Source: Strongylocentrotus droebachiensis | Lineage: Eukaryota > Echinodermata > Echinoidea > Camarodonta > Strongylocentrotidae | DNA length: 64,000 nucleotides | Direction: 5' to 3' | NCBI GenBank assembly: GCA_035222895.1 | Contig: JAVYIG010002227.1 | Location: 124,001-188,000, forward strand | Shown here: positions 24,790-36,920 of the stretch, piece by piece | Position numbering within the stretch: the stretch's first letter is position 1 | How the letters are laid out: every line of letters begins with the position of its first letter | Made by a program: the position numbers and the translations under genes | The notes under the pieces: model-generated | What the model saw: the letters and a program-made list of their open reading frames with translations, nothing else | What the model was told of the DNA's origin: nothing | Database searches by the model: none

Positions 24790-25600
24790 CACACCGACAA
24801 GTGAAAACGATATATCTTGAGCTACAAGGTCAAAATAAAACGTCTCTATCCCTTTAATGGGTAATTGGCGGGCTTCTTTTAAATAGAGGTAGTAAGCAAT
24901 GGCGTCTGTGACCAACCGAGCTCAGTGACAAATGAGAAGGATACCTGTAATATGCATGATTTATTGAAAAAAGAACAGATTCATATTCTGTGTGTTTATT
25001 ATAAGTTTTGATTGGTAAATTTTAGTCAGACAATGGTGCGCTTAGAAACACCCGTATTAAGCGCCTAATAAATGATGTGTATTATTAATACATATTGAGC
25101 TACAAATCGACCCCCCAGAAATTGTCCCATTCACTTTTGTATTAAAAGATGCGGTTGCTGTTTGAAATAGAGGTAGTTAACATCGGCACGCCGCCATTAA
25201 CCGGGATGACAAGAAAGAACGCGTTAACGCATATTGATAAAGCTACAGGGTGATTCAAACGAAAACGTCTCTAGCGCCTTCTGTGGGTAGATGCGACATT
25301 AAAAAGAATGATGAAGTAAATAACGGCGCCTGTCAATGACTTTGTCGCTGACACGTAAGAAGGATACCTCTTATAATTATCATGTATACTACAAGGTGAT
25401 ACAAAATGAAGAGTTTTACGTACTTTTTATGAAAAGATGTGGACATTTTTGAAAAAAGTAGTTATAGCATCGGCGCCCCATACTGACCGGGCTGATGAAT
25501 GAGAAACATGCCTCTAATATTACTTGCAGTACAGATTTACCCAAAGTAAAACATCGCACTCGTTTGTTTAAATATAGTTAGCATCGGAATCTGATACCAT
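24790..25600. repeat. Diverged tandem repeats (cluster 2), period about 140-150 bp
   Basis: CTACAAGGT/CTACAGGGT-type anchors are seen near 24820, 25099, 25238, 25386 and 25527. Between them recur AAAACGTCTCTA, ATAGAGGTAGTAAGCA/TAACATCGGC and AGAAGGATACCT blocks. It is the same family as 23090-23480. Confidence 0.7.
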
Positions 25601-26787
25601 GGTTGATAAGAACCTTTGTTTTAAACATAAACAACATATTGATAAAACAAAAATGTCCAGTCTCTCATTTCCTGATGGAGAAATTTTCGACAATATCATG
25701 CATCACGGGAAATGGCCTCTCCGTCTGTTTACCCGTTATTAGAGTGTCCAACTTGATGGATCATGATGAGAGGGTCACGTGTATCACGTGTTTGCTCACT
25801 TGTATTTCTTATTACGATACTAAAACCTCACTATTCACAATTAATTTGATGTAGTATACGATTGCGCATCTTTTTGATAGGTTTTTAACAATTAAATCGC
25901 ATGTCCAGAACGTTAAAGCAGTGTTCAAATATGCAGAGGTAAACCGCGTCGTGTTTTTTTTCTTGTATGATAACGTAAAGTGTATTACGCTTCACATGTC
26001 CTATCTTGTAAGACAGAGCTAAGTGGATGATTTATTGTTGTTGCCCGGAGTTTATATGTATGTACACAAAAAAGGCGGTTAACCGCGCCATATTTGAACG
26101 ATCTTTTATTTCATCGATTCAACCGCACCATGCGACTACGTCACTTGACGTCATAACTTTGCTGCGCTGAAATGTGGCGCAATACAATAAAAAAGCACAT
26201 CGTTGCTGATATTTCGTCGTGTGAGGCAGCCTTTAACAAGATTTCACTTTGTTGATACACACTAACACACGCACAGACAGTCATACAAAAGATGACGAGA
26301 CTAACTTAATATTGAACAAGATGTTGATTCCTAATAATTACTTGTGTATATTATAGCAGTATTGTACTTATAATGACATTGTGTTACTGGAAGCTCTTTT
26401 TATAATTTTCTTTCCATTTCAAATTCTTTTTTAAGATGAATTCGAAATGAAAAATGAAAATATGAAGTGAAGTTTGTCATAACAGTTGCGTCGCTTATTT
26501 GAAGACCCTCGATTCTAAAAAAAATCAAAAAAAAAAAAAAAAATCAAAAAAAATCAAACAACACGGATACAGAGCCTAACTTACGATATGTATGTAAACA
26601 AAATTATCACGTGCAAGGAATCCCGGCACGTACCTAAAAGTGCAATCTCATATTTACCTTTGCTGTCAATTAACATATTTGGTTTACATATTTTGAAATA
26701 GCAAATTGTTGATTGCCCGACTTAAGAACAGTATCTCTTTCAATAATCATTGCATCACTCTTACGGTTGAGAACATATTAACCGATA
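25601..26787. other. Gene-free region
   Basis: Only an A-rich tract with AATC interruptions (26515-26560) stands out. No gene was recognised. Confidence 0.45.
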
Positions 26788-26793
26788 TTTTAA

Positions 26794-27079
26794 AGGTGGG
26801 GTGACATCAGGGACATCCAAATATAAGTTGATTTTTTTTGATGTGCAGGGCTGCATACAACTCATATTTTTGTTATTCAAACATCTAATATATTTCATAT
26901 ATTTGTTAATATTTTCAAAAATGAATTTCTCAGACTTGCTAAGATCCACCCTAAAAGAAAATGCTCCAGATCTCAGTCATCTTGTTACATCATATGTCAA
27001 TCATTAATGATAAAATTGGAGTTGTATGCAGCCCTGCAAATCAAAATCAATCAACTTATATTAGGATTTCAACCGACCT
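26794..27079. mobile_element. TTAA-flanked MITE with about 65-bp terminal inverted repeats
   Basis: The left end AGGTGGGGTGACATC continues to TAAGTTGATTTTTTTTGATG, TGCAGGGCTGCATACAACTC; the right end is its reverse complement with some changes. TTAA flanks both sides (26790-26793 and 27080-27083). It is 286 bp and non-coding, so non-autonomous. Confidence 0.85.
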
Positions 27080-27083
27080 TTAA

Positions 27084-30000
27084 AGATAAATGGCTTAGTT
27101 CTGGTAATAATGGAAAATAACTCAGAAACTTCAAACAAAAAAAATCAAATCAGTTTGGAGAACAAAAATCTTAGTACATGTTGGTATGTCCCCTGAAAAT
27201 GATTGCTGTTCAAATGTCCTCATATGACAATAACTTATTTAGAACTAACTTCCATACCACATGTTTAAGTAGTCCCATATACCCTTTTTTACACATTCCA
27301 TGAGTTTTTCTGCGAGCTTGAGTCAATTTCCAATCATTTTGATGATTCCAAAACCTCAACGTAGACATCCGCTTTCATTTGCTAGACAAGCAACCTTTTC
27401 GAGCTGATTAGAGACGATTCTTTTTCACCAAGTCATTGCATGACCAGATCTCAACTTTATCGTTAACCATTACCCGTCATACATATTAATATGTTTCTTC
27501 GATCTGATATTGTTCAATATTGACTCAATCATGTTTATAAAGTGATAGAGGTACATTTTTGTGGTAGGCCTATCAAATATTGCATTTTAAGATGAGTCCA
27601 CAGAACTCTGAATATTTTACAACCTACGTGTCCCATCTTGCGCTGTCGCTCCTATACAAACATCGTGGTAAAAAACACTACCGGGTGCACTAGCGCTGAC
27701 CACAGAACGGATATAGCATATGAAATAAGGTCTTCTTAACACAGTATTTCGATTACTTTAGAAATGAAATGGTTATGAAATATATGAAGAGAAAATCCTG
27801 ATAATAAGTTTAATTTAAGGTTATTATTTTTTTAAATCTCACCTTTAATATTCTGATGACATATAACTCAAATCATTATCATCATAATCATCATTGGTTT
27901 CATTGTTATTATCATTGTTAATATTATCATCATAATTGTCTTTTTTTTTTTAATATCATCATCATCATTAGTCATGTTGGTAGTAGTAGTGGTAGTAGTA
28001 GTAATAGTAGTAGTAGCAGTAGTATTAGAAGTATAGAATAGGTAGTAGATACAATAGTATTGAATCATTATCATCACATATGGGAACTGTTATAATACTA
28101 ATGAAAACTAATGGGGAAAGTTTAATGGTTTAACGTGATACGTAAAATTAACAACTAATCATAAAGAAAATATGATGCCAAATTTCCTTTCACGCTTTAA
28201 AGTGTTGTAATTAAAGTTGCTGATCCTAGTCTTTTTTGTTTCTTCTTCTTCTTCCTTTCCTCCTACTTCTTCTTCTCCTTCTCCTTATTTGTCTTCGTTT
28301 TCACCTCCTTCCTCTCCTCATCTTTATTATAAGGCTCATGCATCCACGACAAAAGTTCCCACAGCTGTACAGCTTTGACAAACTAAAGAACGGAGTAAAT
28401 GTCGGATTCACTAGTCTTTGCCTTTATTGTTCTATTCAGGGGCGTCAATCGAGGGATGTGACATCCGTTCAAATTTAATTGTTAAATAAGGGGGGAGGGG
28501 GGGGGGGGGGGTGACAACCACATATTCTGACGTAAACGTATCTTTTTGGTTGTGTTCGAAATTATACCCCCCCCCCCCTATAACGCAGTAAGACAGGGCG
28601 ATTAAAATATTCAGTTTCGAGAAGACTGATCTTCTCTGGTCGTTAAGAAGAATAGTACGCCCCTTTGTCAATCAATCAGTATGCAATTACGACTTTTGAC
28701 ATTAATACTGGGTGAAAACACTTTGTTAAAAATCACGACCTCTGTCGAAAATTATTTGTCGTTGTTGTTTATGCTGTGATGCTTTGTTACAGTTTTATGG
28801 ATGTGTTGTGTTTGCCAAAGGTGCCCTCGAATGGAATTTAAACTTATTTATCTTTGCAAGATATTCCGTCTCAAAACAACTCACACAATAATAATTCGCC
28901 CATAAACATCAACGTGATAGATCAGAGTAAGTCCTCACTTTAAAAAAAAATGGTCAAAAACCTTGTCGAAAAAGCAGCGGCGTCCCGGTTCTAAACGTTT
29001 TATTTATATATACATGTACGTATTGTAAATGTAACAGCAATCAAGGATCTTCACTACAAACGTTTTCTTTTATTACATGCGTTTCTAAAATCGTGACGGA
29101 CAAAAAAAAAAAAAAAAAAAAAGAAAATTGTTATACTTTGGGGATTTGGGTTCTTGCATTAATTTATTAATTTTCTACATGTGCTACACTGAAGACCAAT
29201 GGTAATCAAAGACATTTGGAGGGGAATATTTAAGCCCCTCTACTGAATCGCCACTGCTAGAAAGAAATTGAATAGGTAGTTAGGGTAAAACGGATTACAA
29301 AAGGTCAGCTTCTAATCTTGTGCTTGCCAATCTAAATATCTGAATGGATAGATTACCGTACAGCTCAAAGAGGTAATGTATACTAAATGTGCATTAGCAA
29401 AAAAAAAAGGGACCGTTGACTTTACGTTATATATCAGTGACTTGATGATTGCTGGTTTTACCCAAACCACCAAAATGATAAAACATGTTTCGAACCCAAA
29501 ACCTTCCGACTCCGAGACATTTCTTACTCCTGAGCCGTCATTAATTGCCCATGACAACGATCTATTGTTTGGGATCACCAAGGTGTTATTTTAAGGTTCG
29601 GCAAAGAGACAATAAAATGTCTGAAGTTCAACTTTTTCATGAGGCATTGTTTAAACAAGCGCACCCACTGCGAAATTATTACCATCATTTTTAACGAGGG
29701 AAATATTAAGCAAATATTAGCAAAGTTTTATCATTTCAGCGTGATGAATAAAGTAAATTTCCAAAGACGTGCTATTCTATCTTTGTTTTTGAAGAGAAGA
29801 TTGAGTTCTGGTAAATTGGAAAAATACTTCTCGAGCTTCCCCACTCTTTAATATCCCTTTAATTGATTTTATGTGAGAAATATCCACTAAAAAAGGACTG
29901 CTTCTCAAATTTTTTCATAATTCGATATATGTCGATAAAGAGGTGAAAATCTTGGACCAAACATTTTTGCGTAGTCCCACATACAAATTTCTCTGTGTTG

Positions 30001-31560
30001 TACTTAATGATTTCTAGCAGCATCGAGTCAATATTCCAAAGCTTGATGATTTCAGAACCTCAGGGTACTACTAATCAAGCTTTCCCAGTTGCTTCTTGAC
30101 AATTTCTTTTTCAATATAATCTCATGACCTGAACTCAACCTTGCTTTGAAGGCAGTATGACGACCATGGTAATGAGAGTGATCGAGGAGGAGTAGTTTAT
30201 GTTTAATTTATTGGCCTACTTTGTTTTATAAATACAACATTACCGACAAATGACTGACGTACACTTAAATTAAGAACACCAACTATAATTATTCCTTTTT
30301 TAAAAACCATATGAGCATTGTGTATTTATTTAGTGAAATTTGACAGCAACCAACAGATTAAACATGGTAATAAAGCATTTTTCCTCATTATTTGCATGTT
30401 TCCGTCCATTGAAATGAAAGCTGCCAAAGAAAGATAAAAAAGTGAAGGATGCTTTCTTTGCCATGGTTCTGGCAGTAATTTCGTAGATTCTAGAATGAAT
30501 AATCATCTTGCTGACTGTGCAGTCTAAAACTTTGATTTCGAATATTTCAAATATGAGATGCCTTGGATAAATATATATATTTATTCCTACTTAAAGCCCC
30601 ACATTCCTACTTGTAGCTACTTGCTCCCTCTATATAGAAAACTTCCCCAATCGGTGCCTGTTGGTTCCCCATGATCCTCTTTTTCTTATGTTAGTTGAGA
30701 GCTGAGTTAATGAGATAGCTACCTGTCAGTGACCTCGCTGTGTGGTTTAATCCCTTCTGGCCCAGTAGTGTTGACGGTATTTAAGAACAGTTATATTATA
30801 TTTGTAAAACGTTTTTGTTCTTCTGGGATGAAACAGGTGTTCATTGAAATGTATAGAGCCAAACACTCTGTATCAACGTTGATGATGGGGACGTGCATTT
30901 CTAAGCAACTCTCAATACGTTACACTACTTATAAAACTATTTCCCGAACTTTATCTGAACCCATTTTTTTCATATTCGATTATTATATTTAAGTCACCCA
31001 TTCTTTCCCTCCCCAACCTCAAATGAACCCGGCGTGTTTATTCATGTAGCGGGAAACAAATGTTGGTCTCCTTTTTCCGAGCAAGTAAATAGAACGGTAC
31101 TCCATCCTGATGTTATCTACGTACATTAATCATTTCTTATACCCTTATTAAATCAATCCGGTTTATAATGCACACACGTGATTTGTCATATGAATGATCT
31201 ATCAATATGATGTATGTACAGTTTATTGGTACAATATCACGAAATTGAAGACTAATGTTACTTTTGATAAAAGCATGAACGTCATCAAAATTATTTGTGA
31301 TAAGAAAAGGCTTAAAAGTCAATATTGTAAATGATAATAGTAAACTTTTATTGAGAACAGTATCGTGTACGATATGATATCATCGGAATAATTATGAACG
31401 TATTGTTGAAACATTATAATGTTTATTGCGACCGATTTCATCATATTCCAAGTTTCCTGTTGTGATGTAATCCTTGATTTTTTCGGATTTATTTCATAAC
31501 AAATTGTTATTATTATTATATCATTTTTAATTATCGTTAATCACATTCTAATTTTGTGTC
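27084..31560. other. Gene-free, low-complexity-bearing region
   Basis: Contains ATC/TAG trinucleotide tracts (27875-28030), a CTT tract (28235-28325), a GGAGCAA-family fragment (28370-28410), G and C runs (28493-28512 and 28567-28578) and an A run (29103-29121). Frames such as 29376-29594 have no known motif. Confidence 0.5.
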
Positions 31561-31745
31561 TAGGTTTTATGTTTTAAGTTTATGTTCGGCACCAGCCAAT
31601 GAGGAGAACATTTTAGCCAATCCACAGGCACTGGCTGATATCCATTATCCTTTTATCTGTATTGTTTATATATACATGATGTCTGTGTTGCATTGTGTTT
31701 TCCTTATTATGAAATGAATACAAAAATACAAAAATAAAATAAATG
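31560..31745 (+). mobile_element. LINE-like 3' tail
   Basis: GCACCAGCCAATGAGGAG and GGCACTGGCTGATATCC are followed by a T-rich UTR and an A-rich end (AAATACAAAAATAAAATAAA). It resembles the UTR and tail that follow the LINE remnant at 1716-2590. No coding part remains. Confidence 0.4.
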
Positions 31746-32780
31746 TACCAATGGTATTTTGAAGAAAGAAAGGTTCTATCATTGTTCTAATCTACATATT
31801 ACGCAGAGTCTATTTTAACACTTAAACATAAATTCATGATTGAGCCTATTAGCCTATCTCTGACAGTATTTGCCTGTATCAACAAGAGCTATAGCACAAT
31901 AGTATACAATACTGCTCATAAAGTTGGAATAAATCCCCTTCTCTTCATTAAATGAAGTTGACAATGTGATTTTATTCTTGATAAATGTTGATAGATTGAG
32001 TTTATATCTTATCGAAGTTGTATTGATCTATTTAAAGAGTCAAAGAGATTAATCAATACATTTCTGAGAAGATATAGTTTCATAATGAAGAATACATTAT
32101 ATGGTACAGTTTAGTACAATATAGTATTTAGTACTGCAGTACTGGAGTGGAGTGCAGTACATCGTATATAGCAAAATAGGCACATTATACACTGTCAGCA
32201 AACTATACATACATACATACATACATATTGCTATTTATAAAGCGCCTTTACATAAACATGCTCAACTATCATCTTTTCTTGGCTTCAGTTCACTTCCATC
32301 TGATCATTATCGTCTCAAACACTGGTAACTCCTTGGTATATAATTATATATATATATTAACCACACACTCACCTACTTGGCAGCAAAGCTATTCAGAAGG
32401 GTCATAAACACGATTACAAGTAGGTGGGACTGTTTGATTAGATCGTGTAATTAGTATAAGCACGACACCTTGTTATGAAAGGCTAATCCTTGGCGCTTCG
32501 TAACCGCGTGACACATGGTTAAGAAGTTTCCTTAATCACCAATGTCAACTTCAGAAAAAATGACTGGGCAGTTGGGATGTCAATGGCCCAGTCTAGCTGA
32601 AGTGGCCCATTGACATGATTTGCGACCTTGCGATGAAGATAAAGTGTTCTTAACATCGCGTTGTTATCAAAATCTCGATTTTTGAATGGTAGACGGCGAA
32701 AATTCTAGTCACACCATAAGTCACTTTTTTAAAATAAATTTTGATATTGATTTCTCCGTTGCCTGTTATGCCAGTTTGTG
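31746..32780. other. Gene-free region
   Basis: Holds a (CATA)n run (32206-32227) directly followed by TATTTATAAAGCGCCTTTACA, a motif like the TATAGCGCTTT...AAAGCGCTTTACA repeat at 60000-60060. Confidence 0.45.
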
Positions 32781-32784
32781 TTTC

Positions 32785-33525
32785 TTCTTCTTCTTCTCCT
32801 TCGTCTTCTTCTTCTTTTGTTTCTTCTTTTTCTTCTTCTTCTTCTTCTTCTTCTTCTTCTTCTTCTTCTTCTTTTTCTTCTTCTTCTTCTTCACCTTCTT
32901 CTTCTTCGTCTTCTTCTTCTTCTTCTTTTTCTTATTTGTAAGTAGTATTTATTTGGCAGAGAGAAAAGAATATAAAGAAATCCTCTTTTTCTTCTTCTTT
33001 TTTTTGTGGTCTTTTTCTATTTCATTTTTTTCTGTATCCCCCCTCCCCCATCTCCATATAAGTAGGACACCATGTTTAGGGTTTGAGCTCTCGCCATCAT
33101 ATCTTTTCTTTCTTCAAAAATCATAATTTATTCGTCGTGGCATCTCCAATTTTCTTTAAACAACTTCGAAGCCGGTCAATTATACAGCTTGTGACAAAAC
33201 GTATTTACCTACAATAAGTTATGGTTCCTTCCCTCATATTGCTTACGTGTTCTGAATTATGAGTACCCCCACTCCCCTTTTCAGGCTTGATGACGTATGA
33301 CGAAAGCAAATGTAACCACCGAGTGAGAAAAAAAAATCTTCTTCTTCATCTTCTTCTTCTTATTTTTCTTATTTCTTCTTCTTCTTCTTCTTCTTCTTTT
33401 TATTTACAAGCAGTATTTATTTGGCAGAGAAAACAAAATCAAGAAATGAAATCCTCCTTTTCTTCTTCTTCTTCTTCTTGGTCTTTTTCCATTTAATTTG
33501 TTTCTTTATCCCCTCCCCTTTCTTT
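32785..33525 (+). repeat. TTC-rich dispersed element with internal direct repeats
   Basis: A TTC array (32785-32935) is followed by AGTATTTATTTGGCAGAGA (32945) and a TC-rich stretch. The unique part 33043-33327, inverted at 11395-11675, follows, then a second TTC array and a second AGTATTTATTTGGCAGAGA block (33410). The two blocks of about 115 bp are direct repeats 466 bp apart. Frames here are poly-Phe/Ser artefacts. Confidence 0.8.
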
Positions 33526-34991
33526 CTTGTTTGTCTAAGTATGATTTGCCTAATACTCAATCATATAATTATATCATTAATGATCATTTTTTCAATGACA
33601 ATTAAGTGCTATGAATCATGCTGCTGCACAACGTCAAGTATAAATAAATATGTAAATGCTGAAAGCACTTTTTCATATACATGATTTATGTACAATGTTG
33701 AAAAACTTACACACACACACACACACATACACTCACAAATCCTCATCACACACCCTCCTCACATACCCACACACGCAACCACACACACATTCAATTAAAG
33801 ATACAACAAAGATCAAAATTAACAACCACAACAAACAAAATATCTCAGAATTCGTTGAAAGCTATATTGCATTGCCAATGATGCAACCAGCATCTCTTTC
33901 ATTCCCAACGGTTTAAAATATCATAGTAAACATTGTATATGAAATGAAACTGTGATATTTGGGGACGTTTGCATATAATAAGGACCGAAATCAAAGTTGG
34001 TATTGCCATTACTGCGCTTTTACAAACACTTGTCGTATTTGTGGCCTTCGTAAGGTACTTATTCTATCATTAAAACTGATAACGATCTGACCCAATACCT
34101 TCTTTCAGACACTGCTTCTGAAGGTGATAAGCTGCCTTCATTTACACAAGGCGGAATCGAAAAAGGCATAGTTTTTTAAACATTTTTTTATGACACAGAG
34201 ATATTCTTAGAATGAAAATTGACGTCAGATTTAATTCTTCTTCTTTCTTTCTTCTTCGTCTTGTCCTTCCTGTTAGTCCTGTCGTTGTTGTTTTTCTTCT
34301 TCTTGTTTGTGAAACTTTTTGGAAGTCTTGAGTGAAGTTTGTACAGTGAACTCTTGAAATATTGCAGAAAAATTATATCGATACAAAAGCGAAGAAGATT
34401 AGCAAGCGATATTTTGAATATTCATGTCTTCAAAGCTATGATTAAAGAGTTCCACCGATGTAATAGAAGCTACATGTTTCATCAAACTACTGATTTCATC
34501 TAGTTAATATGCCGTTAGCTTCTTTGTACGAACACAATGTTCGATACAGACTGGTTCGTTCATATATAGTTTACATTGGACAACACTATTTTTATTTTAT
34601 TTATTTTATTGAAATATATTTATTCAGGATAACAAGAATCAGATATACATTGTAGATACAAAATCTGTTTTACATCATGGTCCTGAACAGGATAAAAATG
34701 TAAACATGGAAATATAAATAATGAATATCACCAAAGCTCACAGGTAAAGGTAAGACCAGTATATAACTAACATATAAGCATAATACGCATTAAAAGTAGT
34801 AAAAAGCACCCAAAAACAAAACAAAAAAACGACAATGTAATAATTGAAATTAACAGCGGAAAAAACATCGAATCACTTTAATAAAAGGCATTAAAATGTC
34901 ACCAAAAATAGAAGAGGAGAAAAGATATAAGGAAACTGGTAAAAAGTAAAGGAGGAAAGAGGGAAAGAAAGAAAGAGGGGAGAGGGAAATG

Positions 34992-35027
<36 letters not shown>

Positions 35028-36321
35028 AATAAGCCATGTCAAAGCAGTAAATGAATCGGCATTGTATCACACGGGTTTAACAAATTTGTCCTTGTACATA
35101 CGTTTAAAAACATCGATAGATTTGGCATTTAACACTAGAGGAGATAAAACTCATCTTCGCTGTAAGTATATAGTTATTGAGTAGATTAGAAAGACTCAAT
35201 AAAGGAGGGGAGGAATGAAGGCGAGTCAAACGTCATTGTATATAGATTTGTGATGTGGTTTTAATTATATTATTATTGTTGTTTTCCTTGTTTGTAGGCC
35301 TATAAAGTATACAAACCCAGACGTAAATAACCAAATCTAATTAATTCACGTTTTTAAAATCCTTTAAACAAACACACACGCTCGCTAACAAACACGCACT
35401 CACGCACCTAGACACACGCACGCACTAACCCACACAACAGTAACAATGCTTTCGATTACGATCACCTTACCCTGGTTAGGTTGTACAACACTTGCTCCAG
35501 CAGCAATTGCTCCAAGTCGATTTCCTATACTAACCCTAACCCTAAGCCCCAACCTAATCCTAAATAAGCATATGCCTTGGCCTTGACAGGTTGATGGTCC
35601 CAAACATTAGCAAGTAAGCAATTACATTAGTATTTTGGCGAAAAAAACATAACAAGTATAATTTTAAGCTATCTTTTATTTAAATGAATTTAGACATGGG
35701 ATTCTGTACAAATACAAAACAAAATTCAATACAAATTACGCAATCGGATGGTCCTATATCCGGAGGCATACCTCTTAAAAATAGAAGCGATATTAATTTA
35801 TTATATCTTGATTTTATCTTCCTTCTTGACCTGATGACCCAATCTTCGATTATACGGACATCGTGTTTATTCTTAAACAAGGTACACTTTACTGCCTCCA
35901 CACCTACTGTACAAACAACTCATTATCAACCTCATGTTATTACACTGAAGACACGTGGCGTAGGGTCTTAACGCTTCGTAGGGGGGGGGGGGGGGTAGGA
36001 TTGGAACGGTTCTAGAATATTATGTTTTAAAGATTTCTCTTGGAGGTCTTTGGAGAGAGGATCTGGGGTAGTTTACATTCATTCGTTTAAATAGCCTGAG
36101 GACCACATTCACAGTACACTGCTATGAACCGGCCATCGATTATGTAGCATTTGTTTTTATCATGTGGGCCAGGCTCGAGATTTTTGCCCCTTGTCGGTAG
36201 ATATTGAAAGGAAATGGATTGGTGGGGATATCAAAAAGGGCCTTTTTCTCTGCTCTTCTTTCACTCCTCCCCTCTATTCCCCCCCTCTCATATCCCAACT
36301 GTATCCTTTTGTTTTCAACAG
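33526..36321. other. Gene-free region with microsatellites and a reversed LINE tail
   Basis: CA repeats (33705-33795), TTC-rich (34235-34310), a T/A-rich stretch 34575-34700 that looks like a LINE 3' end on the minus strand, GA repeats (34960-35030), CA and CCCTAA-like steps plus GGAGCAA-type motifs (35370-35600), and a G run (35983-35996). The frame at 35684-35971 has no known domain. Confidence 0.5.
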
Positions 36322-36600
36322 CGATGTGGGAAGAGCCCCATGTACCACACCCACCCCCTGACCTATATCACTGGATATTATGACTCCGAGTTAACGACGT
36401 CTAAAGTCCATTCTAGAGAACAGGATCTGCGCAAAACAATGCAATCATTAACAGCTAAGACGACGCAACAAGCAACACCTACTTCCAATACGCAACGGAC
36501 AGGTGCTTCTGGTCATTATACGGGTATAACTGGATTAAAAAGACTGCATGTTTTATTGTCATTATTCATATTTCTTGAATTTACAAATATCATCGGCTGA
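36322..36600 (+). CDS. Possible terminal exon of an unrecognised gene, GPI-anchor-like tail
   Basis: A strong pyrimidine tract and CAACAG precede 36322. From there a phase-0 frame runs 92 codons to TGA (36598-36600). It begins RCGKSP, continues with a Tyr/His-rich then Thr/Ser/Gln-rich stretch (AKTTQQATPTSNTQRTGASG) and ends in a hydrophobic segment (HVLLSLFIFLEFTNII). A small-residue site followed by a terminal hydrophobic tail is how GPI-anchored proteins end; a short transmembrane end is the alternative. Codon content is less AT-rich than the surroundings. No donor exon was found upstream within the window, so it may be the end of a decayed or widely spaced gene, or a chance frame. The main gene's first exon lies only 240 bp downstream on the same strand. 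Confidence 0.4.
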   Translation, partial: RCGKSPMYHTHPLTYITGYYDSELTTSKVHSREQDLRKTMQSLTAKTTQQATPTSNTQRTGASGHYTGITGLKRLHVLLSLFIFLEFTNIIG

Positions 36601-36838
36601 CAGACGAGGAACTGAAGTTTGAGGTCATTGCCCTCAACAAACTACTCTCTGATAAAGTAGTTTCATTGAGCGGGAGGCTTTCTATGAATAGGACATTAAT
36701 GCTCGGATTTATTCAACAGAACATTTATTGAGTGTGCCAGCACCTTGGTTTTTTTTTAAATAGTAAACTCCAGGAATATCTGGAATTACTATTTTATTCA
36801 AACATCAACTGATGATTTCTTGAACCCTTATTTTGGCA
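36601..36838 (+). other. 5' flank of the mucin-like gene
   Basis: A short interval between the putative terminal exon and the first coding exon. No TATA box or other promoter element could be fixed; a 5' UTR exon is possible. Confidence 0.3.
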
Positions 36839-36920
36839 ATGATAGTATCCAGGATGCATATTCTAACGTTGCTGTCCATCTATATTCTAATCGGATCAAT
36901 GGCGTATAATGCTAATGGAG
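36839..36920 (+). CDS. Exon 1: signal peptide
   Basis: The first ATG (36839) opens a 27-codon peptide with a basic start and hydrophobic core [11 protein letters not shown], then SMA as a likely signal-peptidase site before YNANG. The donor is GAG|GTAAGT at 36921, phase 1. Splicing to 37805 completes an Asp codon. Confidence 0.8.

Noticed and set aside
32686..33126. 146-residue Phe-rich frame
   Set aside because: TTC array; no recognisable domain.
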